This document shows positions 48,257-57,740 of a stretch of 64,000 nucleotides of DNA, one piece after another; positions within the stretch are counted from its first letter, which is position 1, and each line of letters begins with the position of its first letter. The DNA is from Acholeplasmataceae bacterium UBA4853. Its GTDB lineage: Bacteria > Bacillota_I > Bacilli_A > Acholeplasmatales > Acholeplasmataceae. A program made the position numbers and the translations under genes. The notes below the pieces were generated by a model. It had not been told where the DNA came from. It saw only the letters and a program-made list of their open reading frames with translations, and did no database searches. The stretch covers positions 38,578 to 102,577 of the forward strand of contig DHEJ01000020.1 of assembly GCA_002399815.1 (NCBI GenBank), read 5' to 3'.

Positions 48257-49165
48257 ATGAAAGCAGTCTTAATCTATAATGTTTTATCTGGTAAAGGTAA
48301 TGTTTTAAAAGACCTTCATAAGATTGAAGCTTTTTTTAAAGTAAATGATTGGGAATTATCTTTATTTGAGGTTAAAGAAGGATTTAACTTATGTAATGAC
48401 AGTATGGATTTAGCGTATACATATGATACATTTTTAATTGCTGGTGGTGATGGTACGATTCATTCTGTCATTAATGGTGTGATGGGTGTACCAAAAATAA
48501 ATCGTCCCAAATTACTTTTTTTACCTTATGGAACAACTAATGATTGTGCATCGATGCTAGGTTTAGGGAAAAATGTTTTTTATAATTTAGCATTGTTAAA
48601 AACACATCACTATGAGAAGATGGATGTTTATGCTGCCAATAACGAGTTTTTTGTTTATGCAGCAGCAACCGGAAAGTTTTCTAATGTGAGTTACCATATT
48701 AACCGAAGGAAGTTAAAATGGTTAGGGTCCATTGGGTATTTATTAAATGCAAGACATGACTTACATCATCACTATCATATCGATGTTAAAGCGGAGACTA
48801 AAGAGCTTACCATAGAGAGAAAAGCATTTTTAATTATGCTAGCAGCAGGGTCAAGAGTAGGTGGCTTTAAATTAGATAACTTTACAAAGAGACCTAAATT
48901 AAATGATGGTAAGATTGATGTTCGAATCTTTACTAGAAATCATATATTTTCATGGACTAAAATGGTTTGGTTCTATTTATTTAGAGGCAGACACTTCCAT
49001 AATGATATTCATATAAATACCAATCAAATTATATTTAATTTAAGTGACCGGTTTATTTGGAATATCGATGGTGAAAAAGGTCCAAGTGGTAAACTTGATG
49101 TTAGGGTACTTAATCAAGAAATTGAAGTTTATGTGCATCCTAAGTACAAACAGAAATTATTTTAA
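48257..49165 (+). CDS. Diacylglycerol/lipid kinase family protein
   Basis: DAGK-catalytic-domain protein of 302 residues. The nucleotide-binding motif is AGGDGTIHSVINGVM (about 62-76), followed by LPYGTTNDCASMLG and the C-terminal block FNLSDRFIWNIDGE. Soluble enzymes of this kind (DgkB/YegS type) phosphorylate diacylglycerol or related lipids, which would recycle diacylglycerol made by lipid glycosylation or Lgt. The substrate is inferred. GAAGTGAGG lies before the ATG, and the ABC ATPase gene follows after 11 nt. Confidence 0.9.
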   Translation: MKAVLIYNVLSGKGNVLKDLHKIEAFFKVNDWELSLFEVKEGFNLCNDSMDLAYTYDTFLIAGGDGTIHSVINGVMGVPKINRPKLLFLPYGTTNDCASMLGLGKNVFYNLALLKTHHYEKMDVYAANNEFFVYAAATGKFSNVSYHINRRKLKWLGSIGYLLNARHDLHHHYHIDVKAETKELTIERKAFLIMLAAGSRVGGFKLDNFTKRPKLNDGKIDVRIFTRNHIFSWTKMVWFYLFRGRHFHNDIHINTNQIIFNLSDRFIWNIDGEKGPSGKLDVRVLNQEIEVYVHPKYKQKLF

Positions 49166-49176
49166 GGAGAATAGCA

Positions 49177-50079
49177 GTGGATAAGATTTTAGAAGTTAAA
49201 GATTTAAGTAAGAAGTTTGGTGATTTGGTTGCAGTCAATCGTATTTCTTTTTATGTGAATAGAGGTGAATTATACGCATTCTTAGGTCAAAATGGTGCGG
49301 GTAAATCTACAACAATTCGGATGATTATTACGTTACTCAACAAAGATTCTGGAACAGTTTTATTAAATGGTCAACCTGAAGATGATTATATTAGAACTAA
49401 AATTGGTGTTGTATTCCAAGAAAATGTTTTAGATAATTTATTAACCGTTAAAGAGAACTTAATTTACCGTGGTGCGCTTTACATGAGTGATGCTAAAAAG
49501 GTCAATGAGCGATATGAGGAATTATCAGGCTACTTAAAGTTAAAAGAGATTGAAAACCAAAGATTTAAGACTCTTTCAGGTGGTCAAAAAAGAAGAGTAG
49601 AAATAGCTAGAGCATTATTTGCTTCTCCTGAGCTCTTAATTCTTGATGAACCAACAACAGGATTAGACCCTGAAACTAGACAAATTGTTTGGAAGGTTAT
49701 TGAGGATTTAAGAACTAAAGAAGGTATTACTGTGTTTCTAACAACACATTATATGGAAGAAGCTGTGAATGCTGATCATGTCATTATTATCCATAAAGGT
49801 AATATTGTAGCTCATGGTTCACCGGTACAGTTAAAAGAAAAGTATTCTAAAGACTTCTTTAAAGTTGTACCTAAGGATAAACAAAAACTAATTGATTATT
49901 TAACAAGTAACCAAAGAAGCTATAGACTGATTGCTGATCAGTATTATATTGAAATTTCAAATACAGAAGATACACTCAATTTAATTAGTGAAATTAAAGA
50001 TAATATTCATACCTTTGAAGTGATTAAAGGTACATTAGATGATGTGTTTGTTAATGTGGTAGGTGAACAAAATGTTTGA
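49177..50079 (+). CDS. ABC-2 type exporter, ATPase
   Basis: ATP-binding protein of 300 residues, of the DrrA/CcmA type. Walker A GQNGAGKST, Q-loop FQENVLDNLLTVKEN, signature LSGGQKRRVEIARAL, Walker B LLILDEPTTGLDP and switch TTHYMEEA are complete; the last 80 residues form the accessory domain usual in this group. Translation from GTG 49177, 6 nt after AAGGAGA. The permease gene overlaps its end by 8 nt. Substrate unknown (lipid, drug or peptide). Confidence 0.93.
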   Translation: MDKILEVKDLSKKFGDLVAVNRISFYVNRGELYAFLGQNGAGKSTTIRMIITLLNKDSGTVLLNGQPEDDYIRTKIGVVFQENVLDNLLTVKENLIYRGALYMSDAKKVNERYEELSGYLKLKEIENQRFKTLSGGQKRRVEIARALFASPELLILDEPTTGLDPETRQIVWKVIEDLRTKEGITVFLTTHYMEEAVNADHVIIIHKGNIVAHGSPVQLKEKYSKDFFKVVPKDKQKLIDYLTSNQRSYRLIADQYYIEISNTEDTLNLISEIKDNIHTFEVIKGTLDDVFVNVVGEQNV

Positions 50080-50977
50080 AATTAAATCTTTAACCCTTAG
50101 AAATATAAAAGTTTATTTAAGAGATAAGACAGCTGTATTCTTTTCATTCTTATCTGTAATTATTTTATTATCATTATATATTCTATTTATTGGTAACCAG
50201 TTTAAACCAGATGTTTTAGTAGGTATTTTAACTGAACAAGAATTAACATTTTTAATGTATTCACAGTTATTACCAGGACTGATTGTTATTAACTCGGTAT
50301 CCATTCCTTTAGGTAATTTAGGTAATATTATTAATGATTTAGAGTATAAACAATTAGATGGATTCTTGGTTACACCAGTTAAACGTTTTAAGGTTGTTAT
50401 TTCATACTATATCTCATCATTTTTAATTACGGTTGTTATTAGTGTATTATTAGTCATACTTGCAAGTGTTTTAATGATGCTTACAACCGGATATATTTAT
50501 AATTTAGGTGTTTTTATGTATACAGTACTTTATGTTGTATTGTTCTCATTTATTTCATCTGCTATTATGGTGTTTTTAACTCAGTTTATTAAATCAGTGA
50601 ATGCATTTGGTGCATTTAGTGGTGTATTTGGTTCAGTGGTAGGATTTGTTTCAGGGATTTATATGCCTTTATTTATATTGCCTGATTTTATTCAAAAAGT
50701 AGCAAGCTTAGTACCATTTACCCATATGACTATTGCATTAAAGCAAGTCATGATGAAACAAAGCTTTGAAATCATTGATCAAAAGTTTGGATCAAATATT
50801 CCTCCGACTGAATATCAAAACTTCTTAACTCAGTATAAAGAAGCAGTAGGCATAAATGATATTGGAATATTGGGACTTAATGTACCAATGTTTTGGGTCA
50901 TGGTTTTAATTGTAGTATTTTCATTAGGACTACTTATTTTATCTGCAATGTTAATTAATAATCGACTTAAGAAATAA
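50072..50977 (+). CDS. ABC-2 type exporter, permease
   Basis: Membrane protein of 301 residues with six hydrophobic segments in the ABC-2 pattern: one near residue 20-40, a loop of about 40 residues, four close helices (about 100-220) and a last one at about 275-297. A 60-residue loop before the last helix (MMKQSFEIIDQKFGSN...) would be outside. ATG 50072 is preferred over GTG 50063 because AGGTG (50061-50065) is then correctly spaced. Confidence 0.9.
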   Translation: MFEIKSLTLRNIKVYLRDKTAVFFSFLSVIILLSLYILFIGNQFKPDVLVGILTEQELTFLMYSQLLPGLIVINSVSIPLGNLGNIINDLEYKQLDGFLVTPVKRFKVVISYYISSFLITVVISVLLVILASVLMMLTTGYIYNLGVFMYTVLYVVLFSFISSAIMVFLTQFIKSVNAFGAFSGVFGSVVGFVSGIYMPLFILPDFIQKVASLVPFTHMTIALKQVMMKQSFEIIDQKFGSNIPPTEYQNFLTQYKEAVGINDIGILGLNVPMFWVMVLIVVFSLGLLILSAMLINNRLKK

Positions 50978-51005
50978 AGAATCTTTTAAGAGCTAAGATT
51001 TCTTT
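50976..51005 (+). terminator. Hairpin after the ABC-2 exporter
   Basis: AAAGAATCTT (50976-50985) / AAGATTTCTTT (50995-51005), with one unpaired base and no long T-run after it. Confidence 0.45.
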
Positions 51006-51013
51006 ACTGAATT

Positions 51014-51067
51014 TTTACAATAACATTACTTAATGTGGTTATTTAAATCGATGTTTTCTTCTATAAT
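51014..51067 (+). promoter_or_regulatory. pst promoter with Pho-box-like repeats
   Basis: TTATTT (51039-51044), 17-bp spacer, TATAAT (51062-51067). Upstream and into the -35 there are TTTACA (51014-51019), TTACTT (51026-51031) and TTATTT (51039), spaced 12-13 bases, similar to the direct repeats that PhoP binds in Firmicutes. The PhoP-type regulator is encoded at the end of the same operon. Confidence 0.45.
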
Positions 51068-51103
51068 GGTTGCTGGATAAATAAGAAATCTTAAGGAGAT
51101 CGC

Positions 51104-52048
51104 ATGAAAAAGTTAGTTCTGTTGTTACTGGTTTTAGTTTCAGGGTTTGCACTTGCAGCATGTGGACCACAGACTGTTGGATTTAATGAGTCATCAAAGA
51201 TTGTCATTTATACAAGAGATACAACCTCTGGTACAAGAGCAGGTTTTATGGAAGGTATCGGATTTAAAGAAGCTTCAGCAAATGATTCACTTTTAGCAGA
51301 AGGATTTGTTATTCAAGATAACAATCAAATCTTTACTTCCATGCAAACAGATGAATATGGTATTGGTTATGTTTCACTTTCAACCTTAACAAATCAAGTC
51401 AAAGGTTTAAATTTTGATGGAGTTAAACCTACAATAGCAAACGTTTTAAATGATACATATGGATTAAAAAGACCATTCATGTATATTACTAGAGCAGAAG
51501 GAGATTATCCTTCCGTTGAAGTCGAAAACTTAGTTAAAGCATTTGTTGCATACTTAGGAACTTCTGATGCAGCAGATATTATAAATAATAATGGTGCAAT
51601 TGCACTGCCTACTACAGTTACTTGGGATTCAATTAAATCAAATCATCCAATCACTAGTTTAGATAATTCTGGTGTTACTGTGAGATTTGGTGGATCTGAT
51701 TCTATTAAAAAAGTAGCTGAGGCATTATCAAAAGCATTTAAACCTAAAGCGGGTAACTTTATTGCAGAGCATGATCATACAGGATCTGGTGATGCATATA
51801 AGAGAACTTGGGATAGTGCAATTAAAGATACTTCAGTGGGTAAAGATGTTGGATTCTCATCTAGAGCATTTACTGAATCTGAAATTGCTGGTTCTAGCTT
51901 AGCACATATGGGCCAATTATCTTGGGATGCGATTGTTGCGATTGTACATAAAAATAATCCGGTTTCTAATATTACTGGAGCACATTTAAAAAGTATTTAT
52001 AATGGCACATTAAAAACATGGAAAGACTTAATCGACGCACAAGCATAA
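51104..52048 (+). CDS. pstS: Phosphate-binding lipoprotein PstS (permuted type)
   Basis: Lipoprotein of 314 residues with lipobox LAAC (Cys20). The two halves are in reversed order relative to the E. coli protein: residues 30-165 contain the segment that is usually C-terminal (RDTTSGTRAGFMEGIG, YGIGYVSL, LKRPFMYI), and residues 178-314 contain the usual N-terminal half (VRFGGSDSIKKVAEALSKAF, TGSGDAYKR, GFSSRAF, IVHKNNPV). From memory, streptococcal PstS has the same order, so this is a known variant. Phosphate contacts (SGTR, SGD, GSDS) are kept. It heads the pst operon. Confidence 0.92.
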   Translation: MKKLVLLLLVLVSGFALAACGPQTVGFNESSKIVIYTRDTTSGTRAGFMEGIGFKEASANDSLLAEGFVIQDNNQIFTSMQTDEYGIGYVSLSTLTNQVKGLNFDGVKPTIANVLNDTYGLKRPFMYITRAEGDYPSVEVENLVKAFVAYLGTSDAADIINNNGAIALPTTVTWDSIKSNHPITSLDNSGVTVRFGGSDSIKKVAEALSKAFKPKAGNFIAEHDHTGSGDAYKRTWDSAIKDTSVGKDVGFSSRAFTESEIAGSSLAHMGQLSWDAIVAIVHKNNPVSNITGAHLKSIYNGTLKTWKDLIDAQA

Positions 52049-52094
52049 AGCATTAATCTTTCTTTGATAAGTTTATGGATGAACGGAGTATCAT

Positions 52095-53042
52095 ATGGTT
52101 CAGGTTTGGAATAAGAAGATCAATAAGAATAAGGTTATTGATAAATTAGTTAGAGGTGTATTATTTGCCTTCACACTACTTTCAGCATCATTTATTTTCA
52201 TCATTGCAGGGGTAATTATCGTTAAGGGTATTACCCCTTTTATCAGTCAAAATGCAGGGCTTGGACCGGTTAACTTTTTCACCTTTATTACCGGTGATAC
52301 CTGGTTAACTGGTACTGCCTTTTTTTCTAATTTATATAGTATTGGATTTATCATTGTTTCAACATTGTTTATTGCTTTTCTATCACTTTTAATTTCATTA
52401 CCAATTGGGGTTATGACAGCATTATTTATAGGAAAAGTTGCACCTAAAAGAATTTCTGAAGTATTTAGAACGGTTATTGAGATGTTAGCATCTATTCCTT
52501 CAATTATTTTTGGATTATTTGGAGCAAGTATTATAAGACCATTTGTTTATGATTTATCTTCTGCTTTAGGGTATCAATCTAAGGGTGGTAACTCGATGTT
52601 AGCAACCATTTTAGTGTTAGCGATTATGACAATACCTACCATAGCATCTATTTCAGAGGTAGCTATTCGAAGTGTGGATAAGAATTTAATTGATGCATCT
52701 TTAGCATTAGGTGCTACTAAAACACAGACACATTTTAAAGTTGTTTTAACAGCTGCAAAATCTGGAATCTTTGCATCTGCAATCTTAGGTATTGGTAGAG
52801 CACTAGGTGAGGCGACTGCAGTATCACTTGTTGCAGGGGGTAGAAGAAGTGGGTTTTCATTTGATATTTTAGATACGACTTCAACCTTAACTTCAATTAT
52901 GTTAGAGGGTTTAAAAGAAACAACGGGCATTGATTATGATATCCGCTTTTCAGTAGGTATCATTTTAATGGTAATTATCTTATTAACAAATGCACTCTTA
53001 AATTTCATTAAGAAGAAAGTTGGTAATATCGATGTCAAATAA
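52095..53042 (+). CDS. pstC: Phosphate ABC transporter permease PstC
   Basis: Membrane subunit of 315 residues with six hydrophobic segments. The EAA loop is seen in IDASLALGATKTQTHFKVVLTAA, and IPSIIFGLFGA precedes it, as in PstC. It pairs with PstA to form the phosphate channel. It starts 46 nt after pstS with ACGGAGT as ribosome site, and overlaps pstA by 11 nt. Confidence 0.95.
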   Translation: MVQVWNKKINKNKVIDKLVRGVLFAFTLLSASFIFIIAGVIIVKGITPFISQNAGLGPVNFFTFITGDTWLTGTAFFSNLYSIGFIIVSTLFIAFLSLLISLPIGVMTALFIGKVAPKRISEVFRTVIEMLASIPSIIFGLFGASIIRPFVYDLSSALGYQSKGGNSMLATILVLAIMTIPTIASISEVAIRSVDKNLIDASLALGATKTQTHFKVVLTAAKSGIFASAILGIGRALGEATAVSLVAGGRRSGFSFDILDTTSTLTSIMLEGLKETTGIDYDIRFSVGIILMVIILLTNALLNFIKKKVGNIDVK

Positions 53043-54243
53043 AGCCAAATTCTTCGATTTCTTTAGACAGTTTTTAACCTATGGTGGGGCAACTTTAAGT
53101 TTTTCTGTTCTACTAATTATTGTGGTTAATATTATTATGAATGGAGCACCACTTTTAAACTTTAAGTTAATTGCTAATAACTATGAGGCAGTAACCTATG
53201 TAACAGATTTAAAAGAAGGTGAATTACCTGGAAATTATGTTACCGATCAGGTGTTTGAAGATAATGTATATTACTCATCTAAATGGGGAATTGCATTAAG
53301 AGATGATACCGATTTATTAGGTAAGAATGTCATATTCATTCATTATATTCACCCAGATTCACCGCTTTATGTGATGCATAATAAAAGTATTGGTCCAGAA
53401 GATATTACCTTAAATACAGACTACTCAATTATAAGAATTGCTTTTGATGGATATCCTTCAGCATTATCCATTCAAGGGTCTGAATTAATGATTATTAATT
53501 TAGATGCCAATGATTCAATTAGAGAGTTTGAGTTTCAAACTCCAGGTGGTGGGATTAGAGGGTCTATCCTTACCACTTTAGTTCTGATTGGATTAACCTT
53601 GGTGTTTGCATTACCGATTGGTATTGGAGCATCCATTTACTTAAATGAGTATGCATCTAATAACTGGTTGAATCGATTGTTAAGAGGATTTATTGAAACC
53701 TTAACTGGGGTACCTTCAATCATTTATGGATTGATGGGGTTAGCATTATTTGTTCCGATGACAATTTCACTTACAGGTGCAACCGGTGGAAATATTATCT
53801 CTGGGGCATTAACTCTGGCAGTTATTGTCTTACCAGTCATTATTAGAACTACAGAAGAGTCCTTAAAGGTTGTTCCTATAGATTATAGATTAGCTTCATT
53901 AGCACTTGGTGCAAATGAAACACAAACAACCTTTAAAATCGTCTTACCAAACGCTTTTCCAGGGATATTAACAGCGACTTTACTTGCTATAGGTAGAATC
54001 ATTGGAGAGTCTGCAGCCTTAGTGTTTGCAATTGGTACTGCGATTAAAGATGAGGTACATCTAACAGATAAATCAACATCGTTAGCGGTTCATATTTGGG
54101 CAATGATGACCGATGAACCCTCGAATGTTGAATTATCAAATACGATTGCACTCATCATCTTAATCATCGTTTTAATGTTAAATATTTTAGTTAAATTTAT
54201 CTCAAGTCGTTTTATGAGAAGATATGGAGTTAAAAAAGCATGA
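53032..54243 (+). CDS. pstA: Phosphate ABC transporter permease PstA with large external insert
   Basis: PstA homologue of 403 residues, about 100-120 longer than usual. A first transmembrane helix (about 15-38) is followed by roughly 130 residues outside (about 40-170) before the normal permease core: five helices with the EAA loop [24 protein letters not shown] and [11 protein letters not shown]. The insert ([39 protein letters not shown]) is beta-rich and reminiscent of a PDZ-like fold, but this is uncertain. ATG 53032 overlaps pstC; TTG 53020 is an alternative. It overlaps pstB by 4 nt. Confidence 0.92.
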   Translation: MSNKAKFFDFFRQFLTYGGATLSFSVLLIIVVNIIMNGAPLLNFKLIANNYEAVTYVTDLKEGELPGNYVTDQVFEDNVYYSSKWGIALRDDTDLLGKNVIFIHYIHPDSPLYVMHNKSIGPEDITLNTDYSIIRIAFDGYPSALSIQGSELMIINLDANDSIREFEFQTPGGGIRGSILTTLVLIGLTLVFALPIGIGASIYLNEYASNNWLNRLLRGFIETLTGVPSIIYGLMGLALFVPMTISLTGATGGNIISGALTLAVIVLPVIIRTTEESLKVVPIDYRLASLALGANETQTTFKIVLPNAFPGILTATLLAIGRIIGESAALVFAIGTAIKDEVHLTDKSTSLAVHIWAMMTDEPSNVELSNTIALIILIIVLMLNILVKFISSRFMRRYGVKKA

Positions 54244-55004
54244 GTAAACAAGAAATATTATTTAATGTCAATCAATTAAATCTATTCTATGGAAATACCC
54301 AAGCGTTAAAAGGGATTAATATAACAATTTATGAACGTGAGATTGTTGCTTTAATCGGACCTTCAGGTTGTGGTAAATCTACTTTTTTAAGAACCTTAAA
54401 TCGAATGAATGACTTAATTGAAAACTGTAAGATTCAAGGTGAAATTAAGTATCATGATGAAAATATTTATGGAGATAAATTAGATGTTTATAGTTTAAGA
54501 AAAAATGTCGGTATGGTGTTTCAAAAACCAAATCCATTTCCTATGAGTATTTATGATAATATTGCTTATGGACCTAAGTGTCAAGGTATTAAGAAAAAAG
54601 ATATCCTAGATCAAATTGTTGAAGACTCATTAAAAAAAGCAGCACTTTGGGAAGAAGTTAAAGAAAGACTTCATGAATCAGCATTAGCTATTTCTGGTGG
54701 TCAGCAACAAAGATTATGTATTGCAAGAGCATTAGCGATGAAACCGGATGTCATCTTAATGGATGAACCTACATCAGCGCTTGACCCGATTGCAACCTTA
54801 AAGATTGAAGAATTGATTTTAGAACTTAAAAAAGAGTATACTATTGTTATTGTGACACACAATATGCAACAAGCTGCAAGAATTTCTGATAAAACAGCAT
54901 TTTTCTATTTAGGGGAACTTATTGAATATAGTGATACAGAAAAAATATTTACCAATCCAGAGCAACAACAAACAGAAGATTATATAACAGGAAAGTTTAG
55001 TTGA
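54240..55004 (+). CDS. pstB: Phosphate ABC transporter ATPase PstB
   Basis: ATPase of 254 residues. Walker [10 protein letters not shown] with [11 protein letters not shown] after it is diagnostic for PstB, as are [13 protein letters not shown], signature [15 protein letters not shown], Walker [13 protein letters not shown] and [13 protein letters not shown]. Its ATG overlaps the pstA stop (ATGA). It energises phosphate uptake and, with PhoU, signals to the histidine kinase. Confidence 0.97.
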   Translation: MSKQEILFNVNQLNLFYGNTQALKGINITIYEREIVALIGPSGCGKSTFLRTLNRMNDLIENCKIQGEIKYHDENIYGDKLDVYSLRKNVGMVFQKPNPFPMSIYDNIAYGPKCQGIKKKDILDQIVEDSLKKAALWEEVKERLHESALAISGGQQQRLCIARALAMKPDVILMDEPTSALDPIATLKIEELILELKKEYTIVIVTHNMQQAARISDKTAFFYLGELIEYSDTEKIFTNPEQQQTEDYITGKFS

Positions 55005-55029
55005 TTTCTTAAAAAAGGGGATAGATTAT

Positions 55030-55695
55030 ATGGCAGCATTAAGAGCATCATTATTAAAAGCAATTGAAGAATTAAGAAAAGAAGTTGTTACTATGGCTGA
55101 CTTGGTGCTAAATCATATTCATGAAGCTTTTCTGGCATTTAAAACCAATGATTTAGTCAAAGCACAGTATTTAATTAAACTGGATGAAGAAGTTGATAAA
55201 CTAGAGGAAGATATTTCTAAGAATGCATTGAGATTGATCTGGAAGGAACAACCTTATGCACAAGACTTAAAGATGGTTACAGGTATTTTAAAGTTGATTA
55301 CTGATTTAGAAAGAATTGGGGATCATGCGGTTGATATTGCTGAGCAAACATTACATATCGGAGATTTAAAAAATCCACGTTTATTACCTAAAACAACTAT
55401 CATGAGTGAGTTTGCATATCAAATGGTTTTAAATGCTATTAATGCATTTGTTAAGCTTGATGTGGATTTAGCATGGCAAGTTATTAAGGATGATGATGTT
55501 GTTGATGCACAGTTTGATGATGTGATGAAATCTGTTACAGATCAAATTAAAAATGAAACAATTGTTTCAGAATACGCAGTATCGGTTATAATGGTAGCAA
55601 AATATATGGAACGCATTGCAGATCATGCAACCAATTTAGCAGAATGGACAATATTCATCGTCACTGGAGAACACAAATCTACCCAACTATTTTAA
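55030..55695 (+). CDS. phoU: Phosphate signalling protein PhoU
   Basis: All-helical protein of 221 residues made of two three-helix repeats. The metal-binding motifs are LERIGDHAVDIAE in the first half and MERIADHATNLAEW in the second. PhoU links the state of PstSCAB to the sensor kinase. It follows pstB after 25 nt with AAAAGGGGAT as ribosome site. Confidence 0.95.
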   Translation: MAALRASLLKAIEELRKEVVTMADLVLNHIHEAFLAFKTNDLVKAQYLIKLDEEVDKLEEDISKNALRLIWKEQPYAQDLKMVTGILKLITDLERIGDHAVDIAEQTLHIGDLKNPRLLPKTTIMSEFAYQMVLNAINAFVKLDVDLAWQVIKDDDVVDAQFDDVMKSVTDQIKNETIVSEYAVSVIMVAKYMERIADHATNLAEWTIFIVTGEHKSTQLF

Positions 55696-55711
55696 AAGGA
55701 GGCAATAAGAG

Positions 55712-56362
55712 ATGCTAATCTACTTTTTGGAAGATGATGGATCGATTGCGTATATTATTGAAAAAACAATTTCTAATGCAGGATATTTATCAAAGCGATT
55801 TGAAAAAGCAGAAAGTTTACTTGAAGCAATTAGAATAGAAACACCTGATTTACTATTGCTTGATATTCTATTACCAGAAAGTTCTGGATTAGAGGTTTTA
55901 TTAAAGGTTAGAACGTTTTATAAAGATTTACCAATCATTATGGTGTCCGCATTAGGTACTGAAATGGATAAGGTTAAAGCACTAGATGCTGGAGCCGATG
56001 ATTATATTACAAAACCGTTTGGTATTTTAGAGTTAACTTCTAGAATTAATGCTCAATTAAGAAAATCTAATGCTAAACGAGTATTAATAAAAGGTAATCT
56101 AGAACTAAATAAAGAGTCTTATAAATGTTTGATTGACCATCATGAAATTTCACTGACCACTAAAGAATTTGAAATCCTTTATTTGTTACTGAAAAATGAT
56201 GGTAAGGTTGTAACAAAAGAAATGTTATTCAATGAAGTATGGCAAATGGATGTTTCAATAGAAACTAGAACATTAGATATGCATATAAAGTCTTTAAGAA
56301 ATAAGATTAAAGACGCTAATTTTGAGATTATCACCATTCGTGGTATGGGTTATAGTTTATAG
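55712..56362 (+). CDS. OmpR-family response regulator (PhoP-like)
   Basis: Response regulator of 216 residues. The receiver domain has acidic E7-D8-D9, phosphoacceptor D51 in LLLLDILLPE and K101 in DDYITKPFG. The C-terminal winged helix (about 125-216) has LTTKEFEILYLLLKN, WQMDVSIETRTLDMHIKSLR and TIRGMGYSL. Its place after pstSCAB-phoU indicates control of the phosphate regulon, including this operon. It starts 16 nt after phoU with AAAAGGAGG. Confidence 0.94.
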   Translation: MLIYFLEDDGSIAYIIEKTISNAGYLSKRFEKAESLLEAIRIETPDLLLLDILLPESSGLEVLLKVRTFYKDLPIIMVSALGTEMDKVKALDAGADDYITKPFGILELTSRINAQLRKSNAKRVLIKGNLELNKESYKCLIDHHEISLTTKEFEILYLLLKNDGKVVTKEMLFNEVWQMDVSIETRTLDMHIKSLRNKIKDANFEIITIRGMGYSL

Positions 56363-56388
56363 GTTAATAATTCATCTAGGATAAGTTT

Positions 56389-57675
56389 ATGAACGAAAAT
56401 AAAAAGATGTTTTTAAGAATAGGTATCTTAGTAGCAGTATTATTATTCATCTTTTTTAGTATGTATCAAATGCTTTATCCAGAGTGGATTAATGTTTTAA
56501 TATTTGTAGTTTTCTTAATTGTTTCTGAAGGATTTGTTTTTGCACTTTATATGGATTACCGTAAGAACTATCATAATACTTTAGATAAGGATAAAGCAAG
56601 TTTTATTAAAGCTGGTCTTAAGTTTAGTGAGTATGGTTCTAGAATCGATCCTTTAGTTTCTGAAATAGAGCGTTTAAATTCAGAACTTGATCAAAGAGAT
56701 GCTCAAATAGCTATGATGTCATCGTATTCACTTCAAGGTATTATACTGATTGATTCAAAAAAGAATATCATCTATTCAAATGCTAAAGGCAATGAATTAT
56801 TGCATTTAGTCGAAAGTAAGAACACATCCTTTATTGCTCAAATTAGATATGCATATATTAAAGAACAAATTGAAAGAACGTTTTTAAATAATGAAAGTAT
56901 TTCTAAAGAATATTTAATTAATCATAAGAACTTATCGATTAAAACTGTACCAAGTGGAAAAAAAGAAGATCTTCATGTGTTACTTTTAATCGATGACTTA
57001 TCTGAAAAGATTCGACTTGAAACAGTTAAAAAAGATTTCTTTAGTTATGCCGGACATGAATTAAAAACACCAATTACTATTTTAAAAGGGTATGCGGATT
57101 TAATATATAACAATATTATTTCAGGTGAAGAAGCACATTTAGCTGCAGGTAAAATGATTGAACAAAGTGATTATATGAACGCTTTTGTCGATGATATGCT
57201 GATGTTATCTAGACTAGAAACATTTACTGATATTCCCTTACAAAAGGTTGATTTAAAGAAAACACTTTTAGATACTCTAAGTAACTATGAACATGAGATC
57301 TTAAAAAAAGAGATTGTCTTAAACGTTTATGCAGAAGATGTAGTGATGGATGCAGATAGTGTGGACATTCAAAAACTCTTTAAAAATATGATTGAAAACG
57401 CGATTAAGTATAATGTCGAAAAAGGTTCAATTGAAATTAGATTAGAAAAACATACGAATCAAATTATCTTTATGATTAAAGATAGCGGTCTGGGTATTCC
57501 TTTTGAAGATATTAACCGAGTATTTGAAAGATTCTACCGGGTCAATCAATTAAGAAAAATACCAGGAACTGGCCTTGGATTATCCATTGTAAAACATATT
57601 GTTAATAAGTATAGTGGACACATCAATGTCGAATCTGAAGTCAATAAGTTTACTAAATTTACGATTATCTTATAA
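56389..57675 (+). CDS. Sensor histidine kinase (PhoR-like)
   Basis: Histidine kinase of 428 residues. Two transmembrane helices near the N terminus (about 6-28 and 31-52) are separated by only a few residues, so there is essentially no external sensor domain. A coiled linker and a PAS-like domain (SLQGIILIDSKKNIIYSN) follow. H223 lies in YAGHELKTPITILKG, and the ATPase domain has NMIENAIKYN, DSGLGIPFED and GTGLGLSIV. Lack of an external domain fits sensing through the Pst transporter and PhoU. Last gene of the phosphate operon. Confidence 0.94.
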   Translation: MNENKKMFLRIGILVAVLLFIFFSMYQMLYPEWINVLIFVVFLIVSEGFVFALYMDYRKNYHNTLDKDKASFIKAGLKFSEYGSRIDPLVSEIERLNSELDQRDAQIAMMSSYSLQGIILIDSKKNIIYSNAKGNELLHLVESKNTSFIAQIRYAYIKEQIERTFLNNESISKEYLINHKNLSIKTVPSGKKEDLHVLLLIDDLSEKIRLETVKKDFFSYAGHELKTPITILKGYADLIYNNIISGEEAHLAAGKMIEQSDYMNAFVDDMLMLSRLETFTDIPLQKVDLKKTLLDTLSNYEHEILKKEIVLNVYAEDVVMDADSVDIQKLFKNMIENAIKYNVEKGSIEIRLEKHTNQIIFMIKDSGLGIPFEDINRVFERFYRVNQLRKIPGTGLGLSIVKHIVNKYSGHINVESEVNKFTKFTIIL

Positions 57676-57679
57676 AAAT

Positions 57680-57740
57680 AAAAGCGACCAAGTCACTTTT
57701 ACGAGTATCATATTAAAATAAAAGTGACCTAGTCACTTTT
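57680..57740. terminator. Tandem duplicated terminator between convergent operons
   Basis: Two near-identical hairpins 40 bases apart: AAAAGCGAC/GTCACTTTT (57680-57688 / 57692-57700) and AAAAGTGAC/GTCACTTTT (57720-57728 / 57732-57740). The second is a perfect 9-bp stem; the first has one C/A mismatch. Both work in either direction and the second overlaps the rsmH stop. Confidence 0.8.
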
